DNA of 64,000 nt from assembly GCF_002078875.1 (NCBI RefSeq), contig NC_034415.1, forward strand, positions 19,435,975-19,499,974, written 5' to 3'. The position numbers were made by a program, and so were the translations under genes. Each line of letters opens with the position of its first letter. Positions within the stretch are counted from its first letter, which is position 1. Shown in pieces: positions 1 through 13,190 of this stretch. This DNA is from Numida meleagris. Lineage: Eukaryota > Chordata > Aves > Galliformes > Numididae. The notes beneath the pieces were generated by a model, which made no database searches, had not been told where the DNA came from, and saw nothing but the letters and a program-made list of their open reading frames with translations.

Positions 1-3000
1 TTTCATTTGGCTTTAGATGCCAAAATTAATGATGGCCTTCATTTTTCATTAGTATTTTTTTTTAATATATACTTTGTTTCACTAAATCAGAAACAGAACG
101 GACAAGCAATCAAAATATTTCTGATTTCCCTGTATTTGCATAGGTAACCAACCCCACAGCACTAGAAGATAGATTTAATGAGTTTAAATCCTAGGTCTGT
201 TGAAACTCCAACATTTTTCACTAGGAGATACAACTTCAGATTTTAATGTTCCAAGACATTAAATCCTGATATTTTCAATTTTGCATTCTTGGTCACTCAG
301 CACTCTCTACAAATGTCACCATCTAAAATAATAGGAGCTGTTGGGTTTAGGTTTTTGAAAAATGTTCTTCCCCATGTGACAGATAAGTTACAGAAACGTA
401 TCTTGAAAACAGCATCTCAATCTATTTTTCAGTCTTCAGACAAGCTGAAAGATAGTTTACAATGGCCTTAACTCACGTTACTTAAGAAATACCTCAAGGA
501 AACATGGTGTGTGCAGGCAGTACCATGACATAAAAGCTACCACAGCCACGTTAAGTTATAAAATATATATACTTCACCTCTGAACAAAGTAGAATTCTCA
601 CACTAAGTGATTTAGCGTCTCAAATTTTGGCCAAGATAGTACCAAGGAATGTCATATGTTGTCCACTGAAGGATAAAAGTGTACAAAGCATTAAAAAAAA
701 TGAAGTATATAAGAGTTAGAGACATTTTATTCCATCCTTCCTCCTCTCCTTTTTTTTCTTATTGAGTACCGGACCTATCATCTCCTAAAAGCCTCATATT
801 GCCATCTCAAAGAGACAGCAGCTGCCATGCCCCCTGAAAGTGAAAGGAAAAGAGGTTTTGTGATACAATAAAACTGGAGGTGACAAAAGTCAGCCTAAAT
901 ACCAATCAGTGCAGAAATATGCTAGTGGTCCATCTTCCACTTTTGTCTGCTACTTCTATTAGATGCTCAAAGAAACAGAAAAGTAATGTAGCTTCCTCTC
1001 TTACATCCAATGTATTTCTTTCCAGCAATCCAGTAACTACTGAAAATGACAGGAAATCTTTTCAACAGTTAAAAATCTCAGTTTTTTCTGTCTTTCCTGG
1101 CCATGGAATAGACTCCCATTTGATATTTATATAGAGATAAATCAACATGCTGTTTTATTGCACAACAGCCTTAGAGAAAGAAGAATCAGAAAGGTTTTGG
1201 CCATCAACTGTACATCAGAAATACCCACACAGCAACAAAATAGCCCATCCTGGTACACAAGCTCAGAGAATAGAATCTCTGCTGCACCATGGAAGATCTT
1301 CAAAGATACCCCTTGCCACCTGCAGCCAAAGCTGCTCACTAGGGTGAAACAAACCTATAGTATTACGTAGGGGCAAATGATTTGATTTTTTGTTAACTAC
1401 ATCAAGGGAAAGCAAAGCTCTCCATAGAAATCAACAAGGTCAATAAGCCAGACTAAAAGCCTATTAAGAACTATATCGGGTAGAAATAAATTACACAGTA
1501 ATGGTCCACTGTGGTTAAGAAAAAAATTTTGAACTTGCAAACAAGTTCAAAATTTGTCTGTTGCTTACTCTATACAAGATTCAAACCAGGTAAGTCGAGA
1601 GCATCACTGACAGCAAAATTTGATTTTTTAATTATGCTATTGTCTAGTAATGAATAAATTAGGTTTGATTCATTTTATTCTCCCCTCCTATGAAGCACAA
1701 TTACAGCGGTACTGGAATGAGATTAAAAAAATACCATTTAATCAAAGCTTTTTAATTCCCGTATGATTTAATTGGATCACCAAATTTGATCTATAATGAT
1801 ATTAATAGATAGAAAAATCCATAGTAGAGTCCATTATTGTTGAACTTTATCATCTTTTTAGAAAGTACAATAGTAAAATTATCTATTAATTAGATTAATT
1901 TCAAAGAAGTGTAAATCATCCTGACCCATGATACTTGCTTGCAAAGCTATTGTGAGAGAATAATTAATAGGCAATATTCCAGAAGTATTATTCTGAGCAG
2001 AAGTGAGCCTTGAACTTCCGGTCACCAGACTTAAATTCTTATCAAGAATACATCATATCACAGACCTCCAATATCCCAGGGCACTGCAAGAAGGAGAAGG
2101 AAACTAAGTGGATTGTTATTGTTACATATATTCTGTGCTATTGCCCAACCTGACCTCAAATTAGAAGTGGATATAAGTCAAAATCTCTGAATTTTAAAAC
2201 TTCAAGGTGAGAAGGACTGTGCCACTCAAATAACAGCTCCTCATATAAAGAACATGTCTTACAAGTCTTTTCATTTGTAACCTATTCTGACGGAAAACTG
2301 TACGGCCTTGGGTAGGTGCTTAACCCTACACAGTGTCTGGAAGTAAATACATACAGGAAGGAAGACGGATGAAACACAAGTGTAGGTTTGCGATGGAAAG
2401 GTGAGAAAAATTACATGAAATCAATTTGGGCAGATTATGGATTAGATCTGTCCCAAACACTTAGCTGATCTCAGGTCCTACATTTAAAAATTTAATTCTA
2501 AGATCTTTATGACAGCAATAGCATCTGCTAAAAATGAACGGGAAGTAATCAAGACCAGAATCTTGTATTCACATGTAAATTTTCAGAGGAAATTAGTTCC
2601 TGTGTTTTCTGATGAGCTGCATGTCACACTGCACTATCTTTCTAATAAATAGCAATATGTCTTCAGTTGTGTTGGATGACGTACTTATCTATGAAACCTC
2701 TTTATAATATACTGAGAGAATAACAAAATACTCTACTTAGAAGCTGAAGAGAGAATGGAATTGGTTTTGTGCTCACAAGACTCCCAGGAATGCAGAACTC
2801 AGATTGACAGAAAGCATTACTCCTCTCTACTCTGACATCCCCCCATGTGACAACTCCTGTTTCAAGTTTTATAACATCAAAGTTTTTAACACAGGGTAGC
2901 TAAGATGGCTGTGCAGAACAAAAGCAGATCAGTGACCGGAAAATCTCAGACAGAGAAAGAATTCCCTGCTAGTTTTTACCTCTAAGTGGTGCATTGTACT

Positions 3001-4905
3001 GGAGTAACAGAATAGGATAAACAGAATTGCTTAGCTATAATTCTAAGAAAGTACTGAGCTTGATGGCACTAAGGAAGAATATTTTTGCTTGGGGAAAACA
3101 CAGCATTTTTCTGACAGTTTAGCAGATGCTAAATGCTAAATTCAGCAGAATTCCAATGAATGTCCTAAGTATAGTCAACAGAAGAAGGGCTTCACAGCGC
3201 AACCCTTAATCCCAAGTCAGAAGCTCTTGGTTTGGCTCTCAGTAATGCCTGAAGTTCTTTCATAACAAAGCTTCAAACAAAAACTCCAAAAACACCACCT
3301 GTACTTCTATTATCTCTTTGGAAAACTGAGGGAAGTGAAGGGAAGTTAAATTCATTTTCTTTTGTGATTTTCTTTTTTCCCCACTTGTTTTTATTAGCAA
3401 GGCCATTAAGCATGGGGCACCAACAGATGAATGGAAGACAAGCCACATAAAGAAACAGAAGCATCTGAAAGCACCTTTAGTTTGCTGCACAAGGGCTTTT
3501 TCAGGAGAAATCCCCACATGTAGAAGATCAATCTTTGCCCAGACTGCAGCAGCAGCACCCACAGCCACCCCAGGAATCCACACGTAGGCAGAGCCCCACA
3601 CATGCTGTTAACTGCCACCTCCAGAAATCCAAGCCTAAGTTTGTCTTAAGAACAGGAACATTTCTCCCAGCTACTGAAATATCCTAGCACATTAGAGACT
3701 GTTTCACTATGAGCCACGTACTGCTGATGGCCCACCTGGCCCAGTCAATATTAAGAAATTCAAATCAGAGATTTGCACCTGAGATGAAGAAACTCATTAT
3801 CCTCCCCATTCCCATCCTTTTCTTTTAAACCCATGCCCTCATTTCTTGTTCTTTGATTTCTTTCTTTTTCTCCTGCTTTGATCATCCAGAGCTGACCATA
3901 TGGATTTGTTCCTCAGGTCATCTTGAAGTGGAAGCAGGAGCTGGAAGCCAGGCTCGGAGGTGCTGGACTTCAGTATATTCTGCTATAAAGCAAGGGGTCT
4001 TATTCTAATCTTATTTATCTGAAAGACCTGTCAGGAAATCAGTGCATCAGGAACAGTGTGATACAAATACTACACATACAATGTTTCATTTTCTGATACT
4101 AGAACAGATCAGCACGCAGTGACAAGGAGAACAAAGCAGAACTGTTCCCACCCCCAGCGCACATGGTTTCAGACGCGCAGATGGTCCTACGAGAGCAGAA
4201 TGAATTCCTACATACAGAATTATCGGATACCTTATTCTTGAACATCTGAAAGTGGCAGGAGTAAAAGAAAAATGAAACTTGAAGTGTCTTACTTCAAACA
4301 AAAGGAGGGTATTTAAACAGGAGAATCTCACGGGAAAGATTTCATATCACTACAAACAGCACACTGGTTCAGAATATAACAGTTATGATAGCATTACTAA
4401 CGGAAGTGAGACATCCTAAATTTCCCTATAGATTGTAAATTAGAAAACAAGCACTAGAGCCATGTTATCCATATATGCACGCGCACGCACACATACCCCA
4501 CTCACCCTTCGTAACCACTCAATTGCCATGTCAGATCAAAGACAGCCAGAGCACAGATGGATAGTTTCTCATCCGCACCTAGCTGCAGACTTTCTGTTTG
4601 CCACTGGACACAGAGTATAGCACGAAGCAATATTATGCTCATTAGTCCCTGGAGGTTTCCACAGTTTATGATCAAACAGAGATGAGTTTTCCATCTTCCT
4701 CCTACTGCTTGTATATCATTTAGCACTACAAGATGTTCCATGAATAATGGAAATAATGAAACTGTGTCCTCTAAGAGGCCCTCCCCAGGCCAGAGACGCA
4801 CACATTGTAGTTATTAAGGAATTACATATAGCTTGATTAGCTGGCAACAGCTCCAAAGCAGTGTATGCATTACAGCTCAGTTTTGCCTGCCTGTCCTTCA
4901 GTTGG
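1..4905. other. Unique non-coding DNA
   Basis: AT-rich sequence with no recognisable gene, exon or transposon. Open frames here, including a minus-strand frame of 113 codons at 3260-3601, have no recognisable domain and are of chance size. A perfect hairpin at 1524-1555 is listed separately. A short alternating purine-pyrimidine patch (GCACGCGCACGCACAC-like) lies near 4477-4495. Confidence 0.6.
1524..1555. repeat. Perfect 14-bp inverted repeat (hairpin)
   Basis: The arms are AAATTTTGAACTTG (1524-1537) and CAAGTTCAAAATTT (1542-1555), separated by the 4-nt loop CAAA. Every position pairs. No target-site duplication or larger element was seen around it, so its origin is unknown. Confidence 0.8.
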
Positions 4906-4910
4906 GACAT
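4906..4910. repeat. Left target-site duplication (GACAT)
   Basis: This 5-bp direct repeat is identical to 5432-5436 and directly abuts the TG end of the solo LTR. Confidence 0.85.
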
Positions 4911-5431
4911 TGTCAACGGTTTACGTGCGTTTGGCCTGGTTCCGTGACAAAGGGGACGGGGGATCCACGGGCCCACGCCCCGGGAAAAGGGGAAAAGGGT
5001 AAGGAGACGGCCCTGAGAGCAAAGAACAGCGGCAACAATCTGAGGAGAAACAAACTAATTTACTAAATAAGATATCGGAATGCAAAACAACACACTATAA
5101 TACAATATAATTACAATTTAAGATGATAAATCCAATACAGAGAGAGAGAATGTCCCAAAATCAAGGTAGGCCTTACTCTACTACCGACGATAAGACGGCT
5201 GGAGAGCGAGGTGCTGCCAAGACGAGAGACGGCGGAAAAGGGACGAGGTCTCGTGATCTGCAAGTTTTTATACTGCGAGCTTTTATCTTTTCCCTCTGGC
5301 TGGAAGATGGTAACAGAGGAGCAAAGTGCCGTGGGGAATGTAGTAGTCCTTCTCTTCCGAGAACCAGGTATATCCACTACATGATGTTATGATGTGGAAT
5401 ACCAATAACCAAAAATCATAAAACCATGACA
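4911..5431 (-). mobile_element. Solo LTR of an endogenous retrovirus (ERVL-like), minus strand
   Basis: This 521-bp unit starts with TGTCA and ends with TGACA, the short inverted ends expected of an LTR. It is flanked on both sides by the same 5 bases, GACAT (4906-4910 and 5432-5436). On the minus strand a TATA box (TATAAAAA, 5272-5265) is followed by a CpG-dense stretch that would be R/U5. No primer-binding site or internal sequence touches either end, so this is a solo LTR left after LTR-LTR recombination. A 5-bp duplication fits ERVL-class elements. The perfect duplication and the many surviving CpGs suggest a fairly recent insertion. Neighbouring DNA is AT-rich and CpG-poor. The family name is an inference. 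The boundaries are well supported. Confidence 0.88.
5265..5272 (-). promoter_or_regulatory. TATA box of the solo LTR
   Basis: TATAAAAA reads on the minus strand within the LTR, about 160 bp from its 5' end on that strand. The sequence downstream on the minus strand becomes CpG-rich, as expected near an LTR transcription start. Whether it is active cannot be seen from sequence. Confidence 0.55.
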
Positions 5432-5436
5432 GACAT
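5432..5436. repeat. Right target-site duplication (GACAT)
   Basis: This 5-bp direct repeat is identical to 4906-4910 and directly abuts the CA end of the solo LTR. Confidence 0.85.
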
Positions 5437-7081
5437 TATTTTGGGACTTCCTCTTCTAAATGGCCACTAACATTCAGAAAATGTTTAGGAACACAAGTAA
5501 CTCTGAAGTGATCAGGAAACGCAGAAGTTATTTGGAGAAGAGGGCTTGACAGACAGGCAGGTGGAAAAACAACAGGGTTGTGTAAGCATTATTTCCAACA
5601 AAAGATGGCAACTGTTTTTCTATTTCCTTCCCAATTATCAGACATTGCAATTTGAAAATAAGTGATAAGATAGACATAACTTATAAGGTGTGGGTTTTTT
5701 ACCACATTTGTATACAAACTTAATGACAGGAAAGACAGACCATGCTCTGTTCTTCACAGGCCTTCGCAGTCATACAGTCCTGGCAGAATTCAGGTCTTAG
5801 GAACAGTAAGACAGGATCCAACTTACTGACTATTGAATAATTTTTTGTAGTTCTTAAGTACACCGTAACAGCAAAACCCTTCCGGGACTTATTTAGTAAA
5901 GTAGGCTACAATACTCTAATTCTGGCTCCATACTGGCTTTATTAAATTCTATAACAAATCCAGGGCCATGCAGGAATTCATGGTTGTAACTATATTGAGC
6001 AGCATAGCCAGAAAAACACTTTAAAGCAACTAAGACGGAATTGAATCTTGCCAAGCTAAAAAGGTTTGATTTTTTTTTTTCCTTGAATTGTTGCCAAAGA
6101 GTACATATCACACAACTTTAGTTCTATTTATTCGAAGAACATAAGCATTGACTAGTTCACTGTTAGGTGAAAAGTAAGATCTACAGGAAGCAAGCATGAT
6201 TATATGATTTCATGCTCTTAATCAGAAGAACTCACTGCTGAAAGTATGCTAACATTAGATTTGGGGTGTGTATGGTTTGGATGGCTGTTTTTTTTTTCCC
6301 TTTTTCTTTGCTTATAACTTTGATGCGACTCCTCTGTCTGTTATCCATCCTTTCTACCTCTAGTAACTTAAGTAGACTTCTGGAAATTCCAATGAAATCA
6401 GAAAAACACTAGGCTAGTATCTTATCTCAGAGGTAAATAAACTCCCAGCAGAGAAATCAGCAGCTGATCAGATCAACAACCAAAACTAAGGTCCAAGAAG
6501 GCACAACTCAGCTATTCAGCATTTTGCTTGACGTTTTGCTGGCTGACCACTGTACACTGACTTGACAGATCATTTGCCATCTTGCATCTTGCCGAGAGAA
6601 CAGCGAGGGAGAGCAGGTAAGCAGGAGCATACAAGAAGGATAAAGGACATGTTAGATGACCACTCATGGAGAAAAAACTGTTTTCTCAAATGTCACTGAT
6701 TCTGTAAATAAATCCTAACAGTATCTCAGCAGACAAGACTATCTGAAATTAAAAGAACCCTATGCTAACCCATACATACATACCTCAAATCTACTTCTGA
6801 AGATGCTTTAATGCAACAAGATGAGAAATACAAATATTCGTTGGCTCATGTGAGACAAATAGCTCCACAATCACACCACACTGACAAGAGTCTGATTTTT
6901 CTCCTTATGCACACCAGCTAATGTGGTGAATTACAAGACAATGGAACTCTTGATTTTTCATTAGCATGAAAAGAATTAAGTTCAAGATTAATATAAAATT
7001 AAAGTGGTATTTTAAACACCATGAACTGAATGAAAGATGCATACACGAGAATTGTGGTAGTCACTGATCTTTACCAGACTG

Positions 7082-7121
7082 TTTTTTTTTTTTTTGGTTT
7101 TTTTTTTTTATATATATATAT
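7082..7121. repeat. Poly-T and (AT)n low-complexity block
   Basis: A run of 14 T, then GG, then 12 T, then about six AT dinucleotides. Confidence 0.9.
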
Positions 7122-10100
7122 CAATGGTAAAGTTACAAACTAATAAACAGACAAAGACATACGGCTAGACAGCCATACTATTCTAGTATCTCACTGAAAA
7201 CGAAAGGAAAAAGTGCATTACATAAGGTTTGAGTGCATGGCAGGCTTATGAAAAAGCCAGGGAGAGGGTGGAGAACAAAAGAGAAAAAATTCCTGAATTT
7301 AGGGAATATACAGTGCACATGGCTAGAACTATATTTTCTCTTCCCAGGGATGTGCTTAAGTACTTCCTCAAGGCAGCAACGTGATTACAATGAATTTCTG
7401 AGAATGGAAGCTGATCTAGTTCAAACAAGTGAGAAATGAGGATGCTACAGTGTTGAATATTTAATTAGCAAAAAAAAAAAAACAGGGAAGATTCACTAGA
7501 GACAACTGTTTTGCACTCCCAGGCTTTGGCTAGTTGGCTTGAGAAACGTTTCCATTGTTAAGCTCAATTTAAAGAAAGGAAAAGAGACAGAGGCATAGCA
7601 GATCCTGATATTGTTCAATTAACATTTTACTATAAGATTTTAACACTAGGTATCTCAAAACAACCCATTTAATTTGTAGGAAAATGCCAGCTCCGGATTC
7701 GTTTGGCATGTTCTGGAAATACTATCAGATTATTCCTCAACCCAGAAGACTGAGAAAGCTGTCTTAAAGGATTACAACCTACAGACTTGTATTTCAGAGC
7801 TGTACAATTGCTGGAGGGTGTTGCTGAGAAAAAGCATTTGGGGAGAGTATTACACAGAACGTGCATCTCAAGTGTTCTCTGCCTGTGAATTCAGCTTACC
7901 TGCCTTCCTGGACAGCAGCAAATCAAGTACCCAGGCATGTTAGAAAGGAAAAAGAGAGAGTAAAACATCATATTTCCTTCTATTCCATCCTGTGAACATA
8001 CTCTTTTGATAGTGCAGAGGTCCATTTGATAAAGCACTTCGACTGATAACAACTGTGCAGTTCTTCTGAAGAGTCCACAGGAGTATCACAGATGGTGAGA
8101 TAACTCACTGTAATTTTCTCACCAAAGAACACAGAATCAGGCTTTCAGCCCACATAGTAGTCAATAGTTTCCAATAAAATTAACTATAAAAAGAGGAGAT
8201 TCTTGTTGTTTAGCTGTGTTTTTTTGAGGTACAGAAATTTTTTCCTAGCACTTCCCAGATTTAGGTTTTTTCCAACACCCGTGGCTCTGCTGCAATTCTG
8301 GAATCTATTCTGCACTCGGCATGTTAAATGTTTCTGCCCCAGTGATTCTGAATGCACATGTAAGCTAATGTCAGATTTTGATAGTAAGAATTGAAAATAT
8401 AAGCAAAAGAGGGAAAATAGGCATAAATAATAGTGAACTACAAGTGACTAAACTGAGATGCCTGGACGGTAATAGGACTTACGGCAGTAGTAGGGTCTGG
8501 TGAACACTGTAACATCTTTGCATTATTCTGTACTAGCAAGGTAAAACAGATTTTCTGTGTCCTGCTACTCACAACTTACGTAAAATAATTTAATTCAGTT
8601 ACATTTAGAGTGGATTCATGGGATGAGGGATCTAAATCTGAAAATAAACCAACTATTTTGTTGTATGAAAAGTTCATATAAATTGGAAAAACAAACAAGT
8701 ATACTATTGTGTACTGTAAGGCTGTAAGTAGTGTCTGTTGCTTTGGTGCTTTATTTCAAACAGTGCAAATACATTCTTGTACTTCTATACTCTTTTTAGG
8801 ACCAAGTCTTGATAAAACTCAAACAAGCAGATCCATACAAATATTTTAAAATTTCATCGACACACAAAAATGTTGTCCTTCTGATGTCCAAACAGAACTT
8901 TTGTGAGGTTAGCTTGTTTTATTTCACATGCTCCACCTCTTGGGATATGATTTCTTCTTCTATTTTTGCGTAAGCAGCCATTTATTTTAGAACCATTTTT
9001 GATAACAGCCTTGTCAATATTGCAGGTGTTTTGGAAACAGTGGCAAGAAAATGTACCATGTCATCTCTCATTGTTCTCAGTTACTGGATTTATATTTTGA
9101 GGTCAAACCACACAGGAAAAAAAAAGTAGCACGAAGTGCTAACAAAATATCAAAGATTGTAGAAGAGATTTAATGTACTTATTCTTCCTGTGCACTCTCA
9201 CATGCTTTCCACATCAAGAGGCAATGCTCCATCATTCTGATTTACCAAAACAACATCTCATTCTCACTTCAGAGGACTTATTCTTTTCAGCTGGTGGGCA
9301 GCAGCATTTTCCTATGCAGATGTGATGAATATCTGAATTCCTACTGTGTGTAACTGTGACAGTTACTAAAGTCAGATCTTTATGCATAATTTCAAAGCAG
9401 GGAACTTTGTCTCCTTGAATAAAGGTAACAACTCCTTGCAGTGAAGGGAACATTCTTCACTACAGCTACAGACTCCTGGCTGACCTTCCCTGAACTACAA
9501 TTAGAGCTCATTCTTTCCTCAACTGGAAGCATAAGAGCACAAAATAAAAAACTAAAATAAATGTTAAAAAGTCAGCAGAGGCTGGCGATAACACATAACA
9601 GACAACCAGCTCTAGTATGTTTTTGGATTTTTCCTGTCAGAGTGACTGGTTGGGTAAAAGCTAACCCCAAAAGCCAGTTCTGACATTCCTTCTCTTCCTC
9701 CTTCCCCTGGTCACTACAGTTCTTTCATTTCAGGCTTTCATATATTTTCAGTAGCATCAGGAGATTTTTTTTAAGCATATTCACTAGTTTCTCTACAAGA
9801 CCATAAACAGTTAAGACCTCAGACAAATCTGGAGATTTCAGCAAAGATAAGGAAATGATCTCTGAAGTCAGTTTAGATTAATCCTGTTTTTCTACAGCTG
9901 TTTTACTGGTCTTCTTGCTTCCTCCACACATTCAAGCTACAGCACGGTGCTGTGCCAGAACCACATCCAGGAATGAAGTGCTCACCAAAGGCATCTTTCA
10001 CCTGCTGCTGAATGGCACCACAGGTTTTGCTGAACTTGGTACTCCAGGCCATTCACACACCAACCCACGTATGCCATAACAAAGCCACTGAGGTGAAAGC

Positions 10101-12777
10101 AGTGTCCACCAGGAAATCCTGCCAGCAGGTCTTAAGGTTTTTGAGCTCCCCTTTGGATGTTCTCTCTGTTTCAAAAGCTCAGGAGCTATCCTTGCTGCTT
10201 ATGCTTATGAAACTCCTGGGGGCCTCTGCTATTGCCATTCCCCCATGAGCATACAGAAGCACTATTCCTGATGAGGTAAAGTACTAGCTTCCCACTACAG
10301 GATGTTACTGTACTTGTGTTCTTGCACAAAGGCAGCATGCAGCAGTGTTCATGTCATAGTGTGAAGTGTTTGGAGCAGCCAAGATGATGTCTTTGCTTCA
10401 CTGAAACTGGACTGCGGCACCTTCCTGGGTAGGGAATTTTACTTCTATCAAGTCAGCTTTTCATTTCCAGTGACTCTTCACTCTCTCTAAAGCACAGATC
10501 GGAGGAATTACCAACTGACTGAATTAGCCACTGACAGAAGGAACAGCACACCTGCACTCTAACATCTCCCTGGACCTGCACACCTGTTCTGGTGAGGGAA
10601 TGCTGTACCAACACACAGCTAGTCTGAGTTTGTTACCTGAGAAGTAAATGAGAAACATAACTCCCTCCCTATAGCTCAAGGGCTGTAGTAACTTCGTTCC
10701 CATGAATCTTACATTTTCTGTGAATAGCACCAAACTTTGGAGAGCCGGCTCTCCTGCCAGTGTTTGGCACGCAGGTACCTCCCCTGCAGTCTCACCAGGC
10801 TGCCCACATGCTCCCTGCCTGCAGAGAAGCCCTAACAGCATTTCTACTGGGAGCTTCCTTGGAATATGCACAGCACTGGCTGTTTGCCTCCAAGCCTCCT
10901 TCTCTGCCATTGCTTTCAGTGATCTGTCTGAAGAGCTTGCTTTAATTTCAACCCTCACGCCTTTCATTTACTGGCATTTAGTTCTGCGCTCAGCCTCTTG
11001 CCTCTGGAGAGTTCTTTCCCTTGGGAAGAAGTGCCGTAGCTCCATTGATCGGCCCAAGCTTTGTATATAGCTATTTCACAGGAGCAGACTATATTGCTTG
11101 AACTCCGTGGCACAATTTCCATTGTTTTGCAACAGCTTTAAGTCTCTCAAAATGGTCTCATCAGCAATGTGATTATCTGTTTAAAAGGCTGCACTGCTCC
11201 TCGAGTGCAGTCATTCAGTAACCCCACCTGCACTGAATGGAATAGCATCTGTGCCACAAGTCTAGAGCATATATTGCGTCTTGAAAAACAAACACTGCTT
11301 CAACTCAAAAACAGAGCTACAACTAAACTGCCAAGGTGCCTTGATTTGCCCTTGCTCCTTTTTACCGCAGCTGATAAAATTGCAATTAAATCTTTTTCTC
11401 TGTAATAAAGCCTCAGAATTTGCTTCTATTTTGGAAAGTTCAAAACAGTTTCCGCTACAACCAACTCCTGTGCAGAGAACATGACTAGCTTTTCTTGTCT
11501 ATTTCCATGCAAATCTCACTTTCAATTTTATGAACCAAATTTAAAGAAAATTGTTCTTCAGATAAAGAATCAATCTATGATTTTAAAATCCTTAAAGACT
11601 CTGCTCTCAGGAGTGGGAATATAAAATTTTTCATAGAAATCTGGCTTTTAATTTCCTTTCTGCAGTTGCATTTTATACACTTTTTATTTTTCATAACACT
11701 GTTTCTCAATTGTCTTTTTGTTGCATGAAGTGAACCTGCTCTTGTTACATTAGCACTCCAGAGCTAAAGACACATTAATTCCATCAGTACCTAATCTCAT
11801 CAACTTCCACAACTGAAAAAATATATATACACACTTTAACTATTTTATAGTCAAGTAATTTTTTTTGCTGTGGCATGTCCAGACTTTTTCCCTCAGCTCG
11901 TCTAATGTTATCAGACAGAACAGAGGTCTTCCTCTAACCAGATGAAAGCTGCTAGTCCATTCCTAGTCAAAGCAGTTGGAACTCTGAATCTTCCATTGCA
12001 GTTGAAGTCAGCTATTGCTTACAGGGGGGTTTTGGAAAGGTCAGGTCTTGCATTTCGCCCTTTCTTCCTGTTTCTTTTTGCTTTGTATTACAGTATTACA
12101 TTCCCATGCCATAAAAGAAAGTTATTAAGTGTGGTATCAAAAGCAACAATAATTGTTTGCAAAGAAATCCACAGAGGTAAATGACTTTGTGTTTCAATAG
12201 AAATCTGATACATCTACTTATCTCAATGAGCAACACTCAATGGGCCAATCCCAGCGTTTGTTGTTTCAGTTACGATACATTTCAACGACAGAAGAAAATA
12301 GATTAAATATAGAAACACACATATCCCAAAGGATGTGAGTAATTCCATGCATTTCATGCTACTGGCATGGGAGAAGAGTCTCCTTTCCACGGAGTATCAA
12401 TTAAATGAAAGAATATACTATGACAGCAATGCCGGCATGAAAGGAGTGAATTACAGATTTCAGGGAGCACTTTGTTAATTCTGCAGAGCAGGCAGATTCT
12501 TGCTCAACACTCAGCAATTGCAGACCAAGTGCATCTTAGCTGGATCTCGGGGAACTTTCAGAGAGAACTGAATTAACACACATTAATACTCTATTTTTTG
12601 GTTCCAGAGCATGATTTATGTCACATCAGACTGGGAAGGCAAGAGACACCATCCAGCAACTTCATTTTGATTAGTAAAGCTGTCTTTCATAACAGCTGAG
12701 TGTTCTTGTTTCTAAGACAAAATATTCCCCATAAGATTTAGCAACCATGCATGCAACTGCACTGAGCAGGTAGTTAA

Positions 12778-12830
12778 TTGGGGATGCTTGGACATCCCCA
12801 ACTCCCAGAAAGGCATGCTTGTGGTATGCC
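12778..12830. repeat. Two adjacent small hairpins
   Basis: The first has the perfect 9-bp arms TTGGGGATG (12778-12786) and CATCCCCAA (12793-12801) around a 6-nt loop. The second, ending at 12830, has GGCATGC facing GTATGCC, which is 7 pairs including one G-T. Side by side they could form a double stem-loop. No function is apparent. Confidence 0.55.
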
Positions 12831-13080
12831 TGTTTAAGTCCTACAGAGAAGTACAGAGCTTCTCCAGAGGCTTCTGGGGAGAGGAAAAAAAAGCCTTATC
12901 CCTCAAAAAGGGCAATAACCAGACTCAGATGCTGAGGAAGAGATGTCTAACTTCTAAATTCCTATGAGCTCCTATGTCCTGATGCTATATAAGTAATAAG
13001 ACAAAAATTTATAATATTTTCTAAATCCTAGCCAACAGTTTTACCTCTGCAGACATAAGAAATATTCTTTAAAAAAAAAT

Positions 13081-13190
13081 CAGAGTCATTAGAGTTGGGA
13101 GGGCCTTTTGAAGACCATCTAGTCCAACTCCCCCGCAATGAACAGGGACACCTACAGACACGTGGGTTGCTCAGAGCGTTGCCCAGCAGA
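13081..13190 (-). mobile_element. CR1 LINE 3'-end fragment, minus strand
   Basis: The sequence carries the standard avian CR1 3' end in reverse: a TCATTAGAGTTGGGAGGG-like start, then CATCTAGTCCAACTC and a stretch like CAATGAACAGGGACA, up to GGTTGCTCAGAGC. Resemblance fades after about 13,185. The element is heavily 5'-truncated, so only about 110 bp of the untranslated tail remains. The right boundary is approximate. Confidence 0.85.

Larger units (their letters stand above)
5437..13080. other. Unique non-coding DNA
   Basis: No gene or transposon recognised. It includes a T14-GG-T12-(AT)n low-complexity block at 7082-7121 and several A or T runs. A locally more GC-rich patch at about 10,500-11,060 has long open frames on both strands (up to 147 codons), but no family resemblance was seen. 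Two small adjacent hairpins lie at 12,778-12,830. Confidence 0.55.

Noticed and set aside
3260..3618. Minus-strand open frame of 113 codons with an alanine/valine-rich start
   Set aside because: No recognisable family, no splice sites of note, and chance size.
10524..11070. Overlapping long open frames on both strands (147 and 122 codons)
   Set aside because: They coincide with a GC-richer patch, overlap antiparallel, and show no domain. Composition explains them.
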